Positions 1 to 5,311 of a DNA stretch of 5,311 nucleotides are shown one piece after another. The first letter of the stretch is position 1, and the number at the start of each line of letters is the position of its first letter. A model generated the notes under the pieces. It was not told the origin of the DNA, ran no database searches, and saw only the letters and a list, made by a program, of their open reading frames with translations. The position numbers were made by a program, and so were the translations under genes. The stretch covers positions 1 to 5,311 of the forward strand of contig JALHHV010000170.1 of assembly GCA_022837365.1 (NCBI GenBank). The letters run 5' to 3'. This DNA comes from Desulfovibrio sp. (lineage in GTDB: Bacteria; Desulfobacterota; Desulfovibrionia; Desulfovibrionales; Desulfovibrionaceae).

Positions 1-1043
1 CGGCCGCGTGGTGCGCCACAACCGCCGCGTGGTGGCCATCGTCGAGGCCAAGGACTACGACGAAACCCTGTACGGCCCGGAACCGGACGAGATCAACGCG
101 GGCATCTACTGCCTGCGCATGGACGCGGTGGAAAAGCTGCTGCCGCGCCTGACCAACGCCAACAAGAGCGGCGAATACTACATCACCGACCTGGTCGGAC
201 TGGCCGTGGCCGAACGCATGGACGTCATCGGCGTGGAATGCGGGCAGGACCCCAACCTGCTGGGCGTCAACGACCCGGCGGAGCTGATCCGCTCGGAGGC
301 ATTGGTGCGCGCGCGCATCGCCCTGAACTGGATAGAGAAGCGCGTGCTCATCCACGCGCCGGAAACCGTGCGCATCAGCCCGCGCGCGGTGCTGGAGCCG
401 GGCGCGGAACTCTACGGCCCCTGCGAAATCTACGGCGCGTCGCGCATTGCCCGCGCAGCCGTTGTCCATTCGCACTGCTGGCTGCGCGACGCCGTGGTGG
501 CCGAAGGCGCCACCGTGCACCCCTTCAGCCGCGTCGCGCATTGCCCGCGCAGCCGTTGTCCATTCGCACTGCTGGCTGCGCGACGCCGTGGTGGCCGAAG
601 GCGCCACCGTGCACCCCTTCAGCCACGTGGAAAAGGCCGAAATCGGCCCCGGCTGCGTGGTGGGCCCCTACGCCCGCCTGCGCCCCGGCGCGGTGATGGA
701 GGAAGGCGCGCGGGTTGGCAACTTCGTGGAAATGAAAAAGGCCCGCCTGTGCAAGGGAGCCAAGGCCAACCACCTGACCTACCTCGGCGACGCGGAGGTG
801 GGCCCCGGCGCCAACATCGGCGCGGGCACCATCACCTGCAACTACGACGGCCTGCACAAGCACCAGACCGTCATCGGCGAGGGGGCGTTCATCGGCAGCA
901 ACAGCGCGCTGGTGGCCCCGGTGACCATAGGCGCCCGCAGCCTGGTGGGCGCAGGTTCCGTGATAACAAAGGATGTTCCGGACGATTCGCTGGCCATCGC
1001 GCGGGGCCGCCAGACGACCATGCCGCGCCGCGGGAACCCTTGA
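1..1043 (+). pseudogene. glmU: Bifunctional GlmU (UDP-GlcNAc pyrophosphorylase / GlcN-1-P acetyltransferase), 5'-partial, frame broken by a 94-bp duplication
   Basis: GlmU is the cytoplasmic enzyme that acetylates glucosamine-1-phosphate and then uridylates it to UDP-GlcNAc, the precursor of peptidoglycan and LPS. The gene enters the window already open (frame 2, reading GRVVRHN), so roughly the first 140 residues are missing by comparison with E. coli GlmU. Uridyltransferase motifs are visible: IVEAKD, DEINAG, GEYYITDL and GVNDP, followed by the start of the left-handed beta-helix. Frame 2 is correct to about position 530. After that a tandem 94-bp copy (not a multiple of three) shifts it, and frame 2 continues as an Arg/Pro-rich nonsense tail to 1069. 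The true sequence resumes in frame 3 from the second copy and runs to TGA at 1041-1043. It carries [13 protein letters not shown], the acetyltransferase histidine in NHLTYLGD (codon 771-773), [11 protein letters not shown] and VAPVTIG. Removing one copy restores a continuous normal protein. Identity is certain; whether the break is biological or an artefact is open. Confidence 0.93.
436..624 (+). repeat. Perfect 94-bp tandem duplication inside glmU
   Basis: Every base from 436 to 530 equals the base 94 positions downstream (530-624), giving two head-to-tail copies with no mismatch. The match stops at 435/529 on the left and 531/625 on the right. The unit encodes about 31 residues of the beta-helix ([20 protein letters not shown] onward) and is not a whole number of codons or of 18-residue helix coils. 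It therefore looks like a mutational duplication rather than an evolved domain repeat. The outer boundaries are similar (CGCGT at 436-440, CACGT at 624-628), consistent with slippage on short imperfect homology. Confidence 0.97.
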
Positions 1044-1068
1044 TTTCACGCCGTGAAACGGCTATTTA
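1040..1068 (+). promoter_or_regulatory. Possible promoter of the zapB-like/zapA pair
   Basis: TTGATT at 1040-1045 (four of six matches to the -35 consensus, overlapping the glmU stop) is separated by exactly 17 bp from TATTTA at 1063-1068 (three of six matches to the -10 consensus). Initiation about seven bases after the -10 would fall at or next to the ATG at 1075, and no Shine-Dalgarno sequence precedes that ATG. A leaderless transcript is therefore possible. The -10 match is weak, and the genes could equally be read through from glmU. Confidence 0.3.
1044..1058. promoter_or_regulatory. 15-bp exact palindrome between glmU and the zapB-like gene (candidate operator)
   Basis: TTTCACG (1044-1050) and CGTGAAA (1052-1058) are exact reverse complements around a single C. 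The element begins one base after the glmU stop codon and lies almost wholly inside the 17-bp spacer of the possible promoter at 1040-1068, where a bound repressor would block RNA polymerase. There is no T-tract after it, so it is not a terminator. I do not recognise the binding protein. Confidence 0.45.
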
Positions 1069-1074
1069 ACAGAC

Positions 1075-1311
1075 ATGGAACTGATTGACCTGCTTGAAAC
1101 CCGCGTCACGGCGCTCCTGTCGCAGCTCGAAACCCTGCGCGAGGAGAACCGTCGCCTTCGGGAAGAGGTCGAAGGCGGCCTTTCGGCGCTGGCGGAAGAG
1201 AACCGGACCCTCAAGGAAGCCCTTGACGAGGAGCGCACCGTGAAGGATGCGGTGCTTACGCGCATCGACGCGCTGCTGCTCCGCCTCAAGGACCAAACCG
1301 GCGACGCCTAG
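1075..1311 (+). CDS. Small coiled-coil protein, ZapB-like cell-division factor
   Basis: This encodes 78 residues with no cysteine, no signal peptide and no membrane segment. Almost the whole chain is charged, leucine-rich heptad sequence (LLETRVTALLSQLETLREEN, then EENRTLKEALDEE and RIDALLLRLKDQ), which predicts one continuous coiled coil. Size and composition resemble E. coli ZapB (about 81 residues), a coiled-coil protein that links to ZapA and helps organise the FtsZ ring. Direct adjacency to zapA (15-bp gap) supports that role. The family call rests on context, length and coiled-coil character, which diverge freely in sequence, so no gene symbol is assigned. The ATG at 1075 has no recognisable Shine-Dalgarno sequence upstream (the preceding bases are TTTAACAGAC). 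The start is preferred because the heptads begin immediately after it. Confidence 0.8.
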   Translation: MELIDLLETRVTALLSQLETLREENRRLREEVEGGLSALAEENRTLKEALDEERTVKDAVLTRIDALLLRLKDQTGDA

Positions 1312-1326
1312 GCGCGTCGAGGCCCC

Positions 1327-1590
1327 ATGCGCACCTACAACCTCACCGTCCTGGGGCTTGAGGTTTCCTTCAAGGCCGAGGCCGACCCCGCAAGGGTCGA
1401 AACCGCCAAGGCCCTGGTGGAAGAACGGTTCGACAGGCTGAAGTTCCACGGAAGACAGCTCAGCAAGGAGAAGCTGCTGACCTTTCTGGTTCTGGGACTG
1501 GCGGACGACCTGTTGCAGTCTACCCGGCAGAGGGACGACATGCGTAGCCGCATGGAAGCCCTGCTGGCGAAAATAGAGGAATCTGCGTAA
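1327..1590 (+). CDS. zapA: Cell division protein ZapA
   Basis: ZapA is a cytoplasmic FtsZ-binding protein that bundles FtsZ protofilaments and stabilises the division ring. The 87-residue product has the family layout. A short N-terminal beta region (YNLTVLGLEVSFKAEADPAR, residues 4-23) is followed by a helix (VETAKALVEERFDRLK) and a long C-terminal helix for dimer and tetramer coiled-coil packing (KEKLLTFLVLGLADDLLQST to the end). It is shorter than the E. coli protein (109 residues) but similar to many short ZapA forms. GAGG at 1319-1322 is a Shine-Dalgarno sequence with short 4-nt spacing to the ATG. The gene follows the zapB-like gene by 15 bp, so the two are probably co-transcribed. The stop is 27 bp before the 6S RNA candidate, the same zapA-ssrS order seen in enterobacteria. 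Confidence 0.88.
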   Translation: MRTYNLTVLGLEVSFKAEADPARVETAKALVEERFDRLKFHGRQLSKEKLLTFLVLGLADDLLQSTRQRDDMRSRMEALLAKIEESA

Positions 1591-1607
1591 CTCCCGTTGC
1601 GCCGATG

Positions 1608-1613
1608 CATAAC
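1608..1613 (+). promoter_or_regulatory. Possible -10 element of the 6S RNA gene
   Basis: CATAAC matches the -10 consensus at the four central bases (ATAA) and lies just upstream of the predicted 6S RNA 5' end at about 1617. No good -35 is visible at 16-18 bp upstream, where the zapA stop region lies. The RNA might instead be processed from a zapA read-through transcript. Confidence 0.25.
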
Positions 1614-1616
1614 GAT

Positions 1617-1793
1617 CCCTGGAGTGTGCGTGATTGACCTGCCATCGCTGACCTCACAAGAAAAAAACAGGGGACCTGTACGGCGGACCGGTGTGCAGAC
1701 CCGGCCCCGCGCCGGGGAGCCTGAAGGCCCGCCCGAGGTCCCCACCCTGACATAGTCAGGTCCTGCTTTGGCACGTCACACGGCGCTCCGGGG
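1617..1793 (+). ncRNA. ssrS: 6S RNA candidate
   Basis: 6S RNA is a long, mostly double-stranded hairpin with a large central bubble that mimics an open promoter and sequesters RNA polymerase holoenzyme. The fold is readable here. The closing stem is CCCTGGAG (1617-1624) with CTCCGGGG (1786-1793), one G-U pair. It continues, after an asymmetric bulge, with TGTG (1625-1628)/CACA (1777-1780) and CGTG (1629-1632)/CACG (1772-1775). The upper arm includes the exact 8-bp pair GGGGACCT (1670-1677)/AGGTCCCC (1736-1743), capped by a GC-rich hairpin around 1705-1717. Between the arms is the bubble: its 5' side carries an A7 run (1661-1667), and its 3' side holds a small hairpin, CCTGAC (1746-1751)/GTCAGG (1755-1760), a known feature of many 6S RNAs. 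Length of about 177 nt matches the family, and the site directly after zapA is its classic locus. Ends are approximate. No intrinsic terminator follows. Confidence 0.82.
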
Positions 1794-2078
1794 CTTCGTC
1801 CATGCCCCCTCGCCCCCAACAAGGCCCGCCCGGCGGGGCATCCGCGTTTAGCACAAGAGTGCGCGGACCCCGGCGACGCGGCCGTCCGTCCCCTCCTTGC
1901 CCGAGCTCCCGTCTTCCCCGTGCTCATGGAATCGGCACGGTGATTTGGCGCGTCTTCACGCCGTGGCACTGCCCGCCGCCCCGCTGGGGCGGCCCGCGCA
2001 CGGCCCGGAAGGCGCACCAGGCCCGCTTGCCGGACGCGACATCGGACGCTGGTCCGACACCATAACGGGAGTTGCAGT
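1794..2078 (+). other. Structured non-coding interval between the 6S RNA and rny (probable rny leader/promoter region)
   Basis: No credible gene lies in these 285 bp; the short open frames have composition and products unlike a protein. Several stem-loops are visible on the plus strand. ATGCCCC (1802-1808) pairs with GGGGCAT (1835-1841), enclosing CCCGC/GCGGG (1825-1829/1833-1837). TCCGC-bulge-GCAC (1841-1854) pairs with GTGCGCGGA (1859-1867). GCCGCCCC (1975-1982) pairs with GGGGCGGC (1986-1993) across a 3-nt loop. TCGGAC (2042-2047) pairs with GTCCGA (2052-2057), ending 9 bases before the rny Shine-Dalgarno sequence. None has a T-tract, so none is a standard terminator. I found no convincing sigma-70 or sigma-54 promoter, although one for rny is expected here. 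Confidence 0.6.
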
Positions 2079-3638
2079 ATGGGGCTCATGGAAATCATCT
2101 ACGTCGTCGTAGGAGCGATCATCGGCGCGGCATCGGGCTATGCCCTGCACCGCTACGTCAGCTCCAAGCGCATCGCCGATGCCAACGAACTCGCCAAGCG
2201 CATCGTCGAGGAAGCCCGCAAGGAAGCGCAGGCCCAGAAAAAGGAAATCCTGCTCCAGGGCCAGGACGAAATCTTTCACCAGAAGCGCGAACTGGAACAC
2301 GAAATCAAGGAGCGCGAGCGCGAGCTGAAGGCCCGTGACCGCAAGATGCAGGAACAGGGCGAACGCCTTGAGGAAAAGCTGGAGAAGGCCACCGAGAAGG
2401 AGCATGAGGTGCTCGCCGCGGAAAAGGAACTGACCCGCCGCGAACGCCGCATGTCCGACATGGAGGAGCAGATTTCCAGCCGCATCGAGGAACAGGAACG
2501 TCGCCTGCAGGAAATATCGGGCCTGACCGCCGAAGAGGCGAAATCGCGTCTTTTCGAAGACATCGAGGCGCGCACCCGCCACGAAGCCGCCAAGATGATC
2601 CGGCTCATCGAAACCGAGTCCAAGGAAACCGCCGACCGCAAGGCCAAGGAGATCATCGCCAACGCCATCCAGCGCTACGCGGGCGACTACGTGGGCGAGC
2701 AGACGGTGACGGCAGTGACCCTGCCCAGCGAGGACATGAAGGGCCGCATCATCGGCCGCGAGGGGCGCAACATCCGCGCGCTGGAAGCGGCCACCGGCGT
2801 GGACCTGATCATCGACGACACCCCCGAGACGGTCATCCTTTCCGCCTACAGCCCGCTGCGCCGCCAGGTGGCCAAGATGGCCCTGGAACGGCTGATCCAG
2901 GACGGGCGCATCCACCCGGCGCGCATCGAGGACATCGTGCGCAAGTGCGAGCAGGAGCTTGAGGTGCAGATCCGCGAGGTGGGCGAACAGGCCACCTTCG
3001 ACGCGGGCGTACACGGCATCCACCCGGACATCGTGCGCCTGCTGGGCCAGCTCAGGTACCGCACCAGCTTCTCGCAGAACGTGCTGCAACACTCGCTGGA
3101 AGTGGCCGCCCTGTGTGGCATGATGGCCGCCGAACTGGGCATGGACATCAAGAAGGCCAAGCGCGCGGGCCTGCTGCACGACATCGGCAAGGCCGTGGAC
3201 CACGAGGTGGAGGGGCCGCACGCCATCATCGGCTCGGACATCGCCAAGAAGTACAATGAAAGCAAGGAAATCATCCACGCCATCGCCGCCCACCACGAGG
3301 ACATCCCGCCCAAGTCCGCCCTGGCCGTGCTGGTGCAGGCCGCCGACGGCCTGTCCGGCGCCCGCCCCGGCGCGCGCAAGGAACTGCTGGAAAACTACGT
3401 GAAGCGGCTGGAAGACCTGGAGAACATCGCCACCGGCTTCGAGGGCGTGGCCAAGGCCTACGCCATCCAGGCGGGCCGCGAGATCCGGGTCATGGTCAAC
3501 TCCGACAACGTGGACGACGACCAGACCTACATGCTGTGCAAGGACATCGCGGGCAAGATCGAAAAGAACCTGACCTACCCCGGCCAGATCCGGGTCACGG
3601 TCATCCGCGAACGCCGCGCCGTGGGCTTCGCCAAATAG
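2079..3638 (+). CDS. rny: Ribonuclease Y (membrane-anchored endoribonuclease)
   Basis: RNase Y is a membrane-tethered endonuclease that starts decay and processing of many mRNAs in bacteria that lack or supplement RNase E. The 519-residue product is full length for the family and has all parts in order. An N-terminal transmembrane helix (about residues 5-24, [20 protein letters not shown]) is followed by a long charged coiled coil (about 30-205). A KH RNA-binding domain follows (about 209-275) with the GRIIGREG loop at 222-229. The HD metal-dependent phosphohydrolase domain spans about 335-430, with H338, the HD pair H367-D368 in LLHDIGK, H405-H406 and D423 in [12 protein letters not shown]. 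The family's conserved C-terminal region ([19 protein letters not shown]) is present. The ATG at 2079 has GGGAG at 2067-2071 with 7-nt spacing; a second ATG at 2088 would shorten the N-terminus by only three residues. The gene ends at a strong terminator, so it closes the plus-strand unit. Confidence 0.97.
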   Translation: MGLMEIIYVVVGAIIGAASGYALHRYVSSKRIADANELAKRIVEEARKEAQAQKKEILLQGQDEIFHQKRELEHEIKERERELKARDRKMQEQGERLEEKLEKATEKEHEVLAAEKELTRRERRMSDMEEQISSRIEEQERRLQEISGLTAEEAKSRLFEDIEARTRHEAAKMIRLIETESKETADRKAKEIIANAIQRYAGDYVGEQTVTAVTLPSEDMKGRIIGREGRNIRALEAATGVDLIIDDTPETVILSAYSPLRRQVAKMALERLIQDGRIHPARIEDIVRKCEQELEVQIREVGEQATFDAGVHGIHPDIVRLLGQLRYRTSFSQNVLQHSLEVAALCGMMAAELGMDIKKAKRAGLLHDIGKAVDHEVEGPHAIIGSDIAKKYNESKEIIHAIAAHHEDIPPKSALAVLVQAADGLSGARPGARKELLENYVKRLEDLENIATGFEGVAKAYAIQAGREIRVMVNSDNVDDDQTYMLCKDIAGKIEKNLTYPGQIRVTVIRERRAVGFAK

Positions 3639-3677
3639 CCCGCGCGGCCCCGCCGCACACCCCCCGCAGAACCGAAG

Positions 3678-3704
3678 AAAGCCCGGCCGCAAGGCCGGGC
3701 TTTT
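3678..3704 (+). terminator. Intrinsic terminator of rny, possibly bidirectional
   Basis: AAAGCCCGGCC (3678-3688) and GGCCGGGCTTT (3693-3703) form an 11-bp perfect stem around a GCAA (GNRA) tetraloop, with TTTT at 3701-3704. It lies 39 bp after the rny stop. Read on the minus strand, the same stem is followed by TTTCTTC, so it could also end transcripts of the convergent solute-binding-protein gene, whose stop is about 58 bp away. Confidence 0.9.
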
Positions 3705-3761
3705 CACATGGGGTTCCAAGGGCGGCAGGGGCGGTAGCCCCGTGGCCTTTGGCCAGCCCGG

Positions 3762-4538
3762 TCACGGCTCCACATGCCGCCGCACGATGCGGCGCAGGGT
3801 GCCGTCCTCGTCCATGTGGCGCAGGGCCACGTCCATGCGGCGCACCGTCTCGTCCGGCACGGTGAGCGGCCAGAAGACGTGCACCGGCAGTTCCAGCCCC
3901 ACCGGCGCCGTGCGCATGCGCGAAGGCTCGGCGGGGTTCAGCAGGCGCAGGGCGCCTGCCTCGCCCACCAGCGCCACCTGCACCCGGCCCGCCTCCAGCT
4001 TGCGCAGGCACAGCGCTTCGCTGGGCGCGGGGTCCAGGTTCCAGGCCCCGTCCGCAAGGGCGCCGTCCAGGGGCGGGCCGTAGTTCCAGCCCTCCACGAT
4101 GCAGGTGCGGTGCGGCTTCAGGTCGGCCACGCGACTGGCCTGGAAGGCGCTTTCCACGGGCAGCACGGCCACGATGCGCTCCAGGTGCAGGGGCAGGCTG
4201 ACCCGCCACTGTCCGCGCGCACGGGTGGTGGAAAAGGCCCCGCCAAGGGCCGCCTCGCCCGTTTCCAGGGCGCGCAGGGCCCGCGTCCACGGGGCCACGC
4301 GAATGTCCAGCTGCACGCCCGAGCGGCGCGCGGCCTCACGCAGGATTTCCGGATACAGCCCGGCGGGCTTGCCGGCGTCGTCACGGTAGGAAAGGGGAAA
4401 GTGCTCGTCGTTGCACAGCACCACGGGAGTCGCGGCCCTGCCCGCCGCCGGATGCACCAGCAGCGCCAGCGCCGTCACCGCAGCCATGCGCAGGACCGTC
4501 ATGGACAGGTGCAGCAGTATGCCCCATGGACGCGACAT
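3762..4538 (-). CDS. Secreted family-3 extracellular solute-binding protein
   Basis: This 258-residue protein resembles the amino-acid-type (SBP_bac_3, PF00497) periplasmic binding proteins. A signal peptide occupies about residues 1-36: a hydrophobic core around MAAVTALALLVHPAA, with likely cleavage at AGRA|ATP. The mature part begins with the typical first strand and ligand-site region (VVLCNDEHFPLSYRDDAGKP, then GLYPEILREAARRSGV, residues 60-74). APWTRALRALETGEAALGGA follows (82-101), and the family-like C-terminal helix MDVALRHMDEDGTLRRIV spans 235-252. Cysteines are at 42, 146 and 177; none sits in a lipobox, so it is probably soluble in the periplasm. No permease or ATPase gene is adjacent. 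It may serve a distant transporter or act as an orphan sensor-type binding protein, and the ligand cannot be read from sequence. The ATG at 4538 has GGGGGGA (4548-4542) only 3 nt upstream; later in-frame ATGs lack a better site and would shorten the signal peptide's positive N-region. Confidence 0.85.
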   Translation of the reverse strand: MSRPWGILLHLSMTVLRMAAVTALALLVHPAAGRAATPVVLCNDEHFPLSYRDDAGKPAGLYPEILREAARRSGVQLDIRVAPWTRALRALETGEAALGGAFSTTRARGQWRVSLPLHLERIVAVLPVESAFQASRVADLKPHRTCIVEGWNYGPPLDGALADGAWNLDPAPSEALCLRKLEAGRVQVALVGEAGALRLLNPAEPSRMRTAPVGLELPVHVFWPLTVPDETVRRMDVALRHMDEDGTLRRIVRRHVEP

Positions 4539-4699
4539 GGGTCCCCCCGGCGAGATGGGAAACGCCCTGGCGATTGCCCCGCCATGCGCGTTTTCGGTGG
4601 CAGGATTCCACTCGCGCCCCTCCCGGGGACGGGCGCGCCGAACCCTCCGGGCGTTCCCGGCGGCACCGCCGCTGAGTGTTCGCCCAACATTATCTTGAG
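4539..4699 (-). other. Intergenic region between mqnD and the solute-binding-protein gene
   Basis: This is a 161-bp non-coding gap. On the minus strand GATAAT (4694-4689), five of six matches to a -10 element, lies next to the mqnD stop. With a start about seven bases on, it would leave a leader of roughly 145 nt before the solute-binding-protein ATG. No good -35 sits 16-18 bp upstream of it. Two small GC hairpins (CGGCG-GTGC-CGCCG and CCGGG-AACG-CCCGG) follow but lack a T-tract, so mqnD has no clear intrinsic terminator and read-through is possible. Confidence 0.35.
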
Positions 4700-5311
4700 C
4701 TATGACGCCCCGGAAGGATTGTCAATGCACTGCCCCCTCAGGCGAACAAGGGCAGCGCGGGCAGCCCCCGCCCAGACTGGCCGGACTGGCCGGACTGGCA
4801 GGTCCAGGCTGAAATCGTTCACGAAGGTCCGGATGTGGCTGTCCGTGACCTCGTCGGACATCTCCTGGGCGTGTTCGCGTATCCACCCCCGCGAGGCCGC
4901 CGGGTTGGCGTTGGCGTATTCCAGGCTGCGCCGGATGGCGTCCTGCACGGCCAGGATGGCGTCCCCGCCCAGGTCGCGCCGCGCCGCGATGGCCCCCAGC
5001 GGCAGGGGCAGCCCGTAGGCGGATTCCCACCACTGGCCAAGGTCCAGCACGCAGTGCAGGCCGTAGCCGCCGTAGGTGAAGCGCCCCTCGTGGATGACCA
5101 GCCCGCAGTCGGCCTTTCCGGCGGCCACGGCGGGCATGACCTGGTCGAACACCATTTCCTCGCGTGGGCCTTGCAGCGCGCCGTGCAGCGACAGCAGCAG
5201 GTTGGCCGTGGTCATGCGGCCGGGAATGGCCACCCGCGCCCCGGCCAGGTCCGCCGGGGACAAGGGCTCGCGCGCCACCAGCAGCGGGCCGCAGCCGCGC
5301 CCCAGCGCCGC
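4700..5311 (-). CDS. mqnD: 1,4-dihydroxy-6-naphthoate synthase MqnD, 5'-partial
   Basis: MqnD acts in the futalosine route to menaquinone, converting cyclic de-hypoxanthine futalosine to 1,4-dihydroxy-6-naphthoate in the cytoplasm. The frame is open to the window edge (it begins AALGRGCGPLLVAREPLS), so the N-terminal part, roughly a quarter to a third of a typical 270-290 residue protein, is missing. The GTG at 5278 is internal, not the start. About 203 residues are present. Family landmarks are LAGARVAIPGRMTTANLLLSLHG, VFDQVMPAVAAGKADCGLVI, IHEGRFTYGGYGL (carrying the conserved histidine), LDLGQWWE, and GLPLPLGAIAARRDLG. The final conserved block is SHIRTFVNDFSLDL. The tail then has an unusual PVRPVRPVW stretch before AGAARAALVRLRG and the stop at 4702-4700. 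MqnD has a type II periplasmic-binding-protein fold but no role in transport, so it should not be annotated as an ABC component. MqnA, a related-fold enzyme, is the main alternative, but the motifs fit MqnD better. Confidence 0.9.
   Translation of the reverse strand, partial: AALGRGCGPLLVAREPLSPADLAGARVAIPGRMTTANLLLSLHGALQGPREEMVFDQVMPAVAAGKADCGLVIHEGRFTYGGYGLHCVLDLGQWWESAYGLPLPLGAIAARRDLGGDAILAVQDAIRRSLEYANANPAASRGWIREHAQEMSDEVTDSHIRTFVNDFSLDLPVRPVRPVWAGAARAALVRLRGQCIDNPSGAS
4772..4798 (-). repeat. Three tandem 9-bp units in the mqnD tail
   Basis: On the plus strand CCAGACTGG (4772-4780), CCGGACTGG (4781-4789) and CCGGACTGG (4790-4798) follow head to tail; the first differs from the others by one base. 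On the coding strand they are in frame and read Pro-Val-Arg, Pro-Val-Arg, Pro-Val-Trp. The unit is a multiple of three, so copy-number change would not break the gene. Confidence 0.9.

Noticed and set aside
531..1069. Continuation of the upstream glmU frame to a stop at 1067-1069, giving a 353-residue open frame
   Set aside because: After the duplication this frame reads Arg/Pro/Gly-rich sequence with no similarity to GlmU, while the recognisable acetyltransferase domain is in the next frame. It is a frameshift product, not a genuine C-terminus.
1802..1841. The ATGCCCC/GGGGCAT stem-loop as a terminator of the 6S RNA
   Set aside because: The stem is strong, but there is no T-tract after it, only CCGCGTTTAGC, so it does not meet the intrinsic-terminator pattern.
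1933..1950. A sigma-54-like sequence (GGCACG followed by TTTGG) upstream of rny
   Set aside because: The -24 half is fair, but the -12 half lacks the essential GC dinucleotide at the right spacing.
1802..2112. Small plus-strand open frames between the 6S RNA and rny
   Set aside because: The products are Pro/Arg-rich with no motif, no convincing ribosome-binding site, and the region is dominated by RNA hairpins. One also runs into the rny start.
1956..3719. A 587-codon open frame on the minus strand opposite rny
   Set aside because: It is a codon-bias shadow of the GC-rich rny gene. Its product is low-complexity His/Leu/Ala/Gly-rich sequence, and the plus strand encodes an unmistakable RNase Y.
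4689..4725. Minus-strand TTGACA (4725-4720) followed by GATAAT (4694-4689) as a promoter for the solute-binding-protein gene
   Set aside because: Each hexamer is good alone, but the spacer is 25 bp, well beyond the 16-18 bp a sigma-70 promoter needs, and the TTGACA lies inside the mqnD coding sequence.
3774..5018. A 414-codon plus-strand open frame opposite the solute-binding protein and mqnD
   Set aside because: It crosses two recognisable minus-strand genes and their intergenic gap, and its product is His/Arg/Gln-rich without domain character.

Overview
The window looks like ordinary chromosome from a high-GC sulfate-reducing delta-type proteobacterium of the Desulfovibrio/Nitratidesulfovibrio kind. 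This is inferred from the GC-rich coding sequence, the order glmU - coiled-coil zapB-like gene - zapA - 6S RNA - rny, and a futalosine-pathway menaquinone gene (mqnD). I did no database search, so the genus is a judgement from gene content and protein style.

Layout. Plus strand, 1-1043: the 3' part of glmU (5' end outside the window), whose reading frame is broken by a perfect 94-bp tandem duplication at about 436-624. Plus strand, 1075-1311 and 1327-1590: a small coiled-coil (ZapB-like) protein and ZapA, both probably acting at the FtsZ ring. About 1617-1793: a 6S RNA candidate (ssrS), supported by its fold and by its position after zapA. 1794-2078: a 285-bp structured non-coding stretch leading to rny. 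2079-3638: rny, encoding RNase Y, complete with membrane anchor, coiled coil, KH and HD domains. 3678-3704: a strong intrinsic terminator. Minus strand, 4538-3762: a secreted family-3 solute-binding protein with no transporter gene beside it. Minus strand, 5311-4700: the C-terminal part of MqnD.

How the parts relate. The plus-strand block combines cell-wall precursor synthesis (GlmU makes UDP-GlcNAc), division-ring assembly (ZapB-like/ZapA), global transcription control (6S RNA binds RNA polymerase holoenzyme) and mRNA decay (RNase Y). The minus-strand pair converges on rny. It joins a cytoplasmic menaquinone enzyme to a periplasmic binding protein; both have the type II periplasmic-binding-protein fold, but no shared pathway is evident.

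I see no mobile element, CRISPR array, phage or defence system, and no convincing new multi-gene system. The observation most worth checking is the frame-breaking duplication inside glmU, normally an essential gene. It is either an assembly or sequencing error or a very recent, potentially reversible mutation. Secondary points are an exact palindrome inside a possible promoter spacer ahead of the zapB-like gene, the long structured region before rny, and a 9-bp triplet repeat in the mqnD tail.
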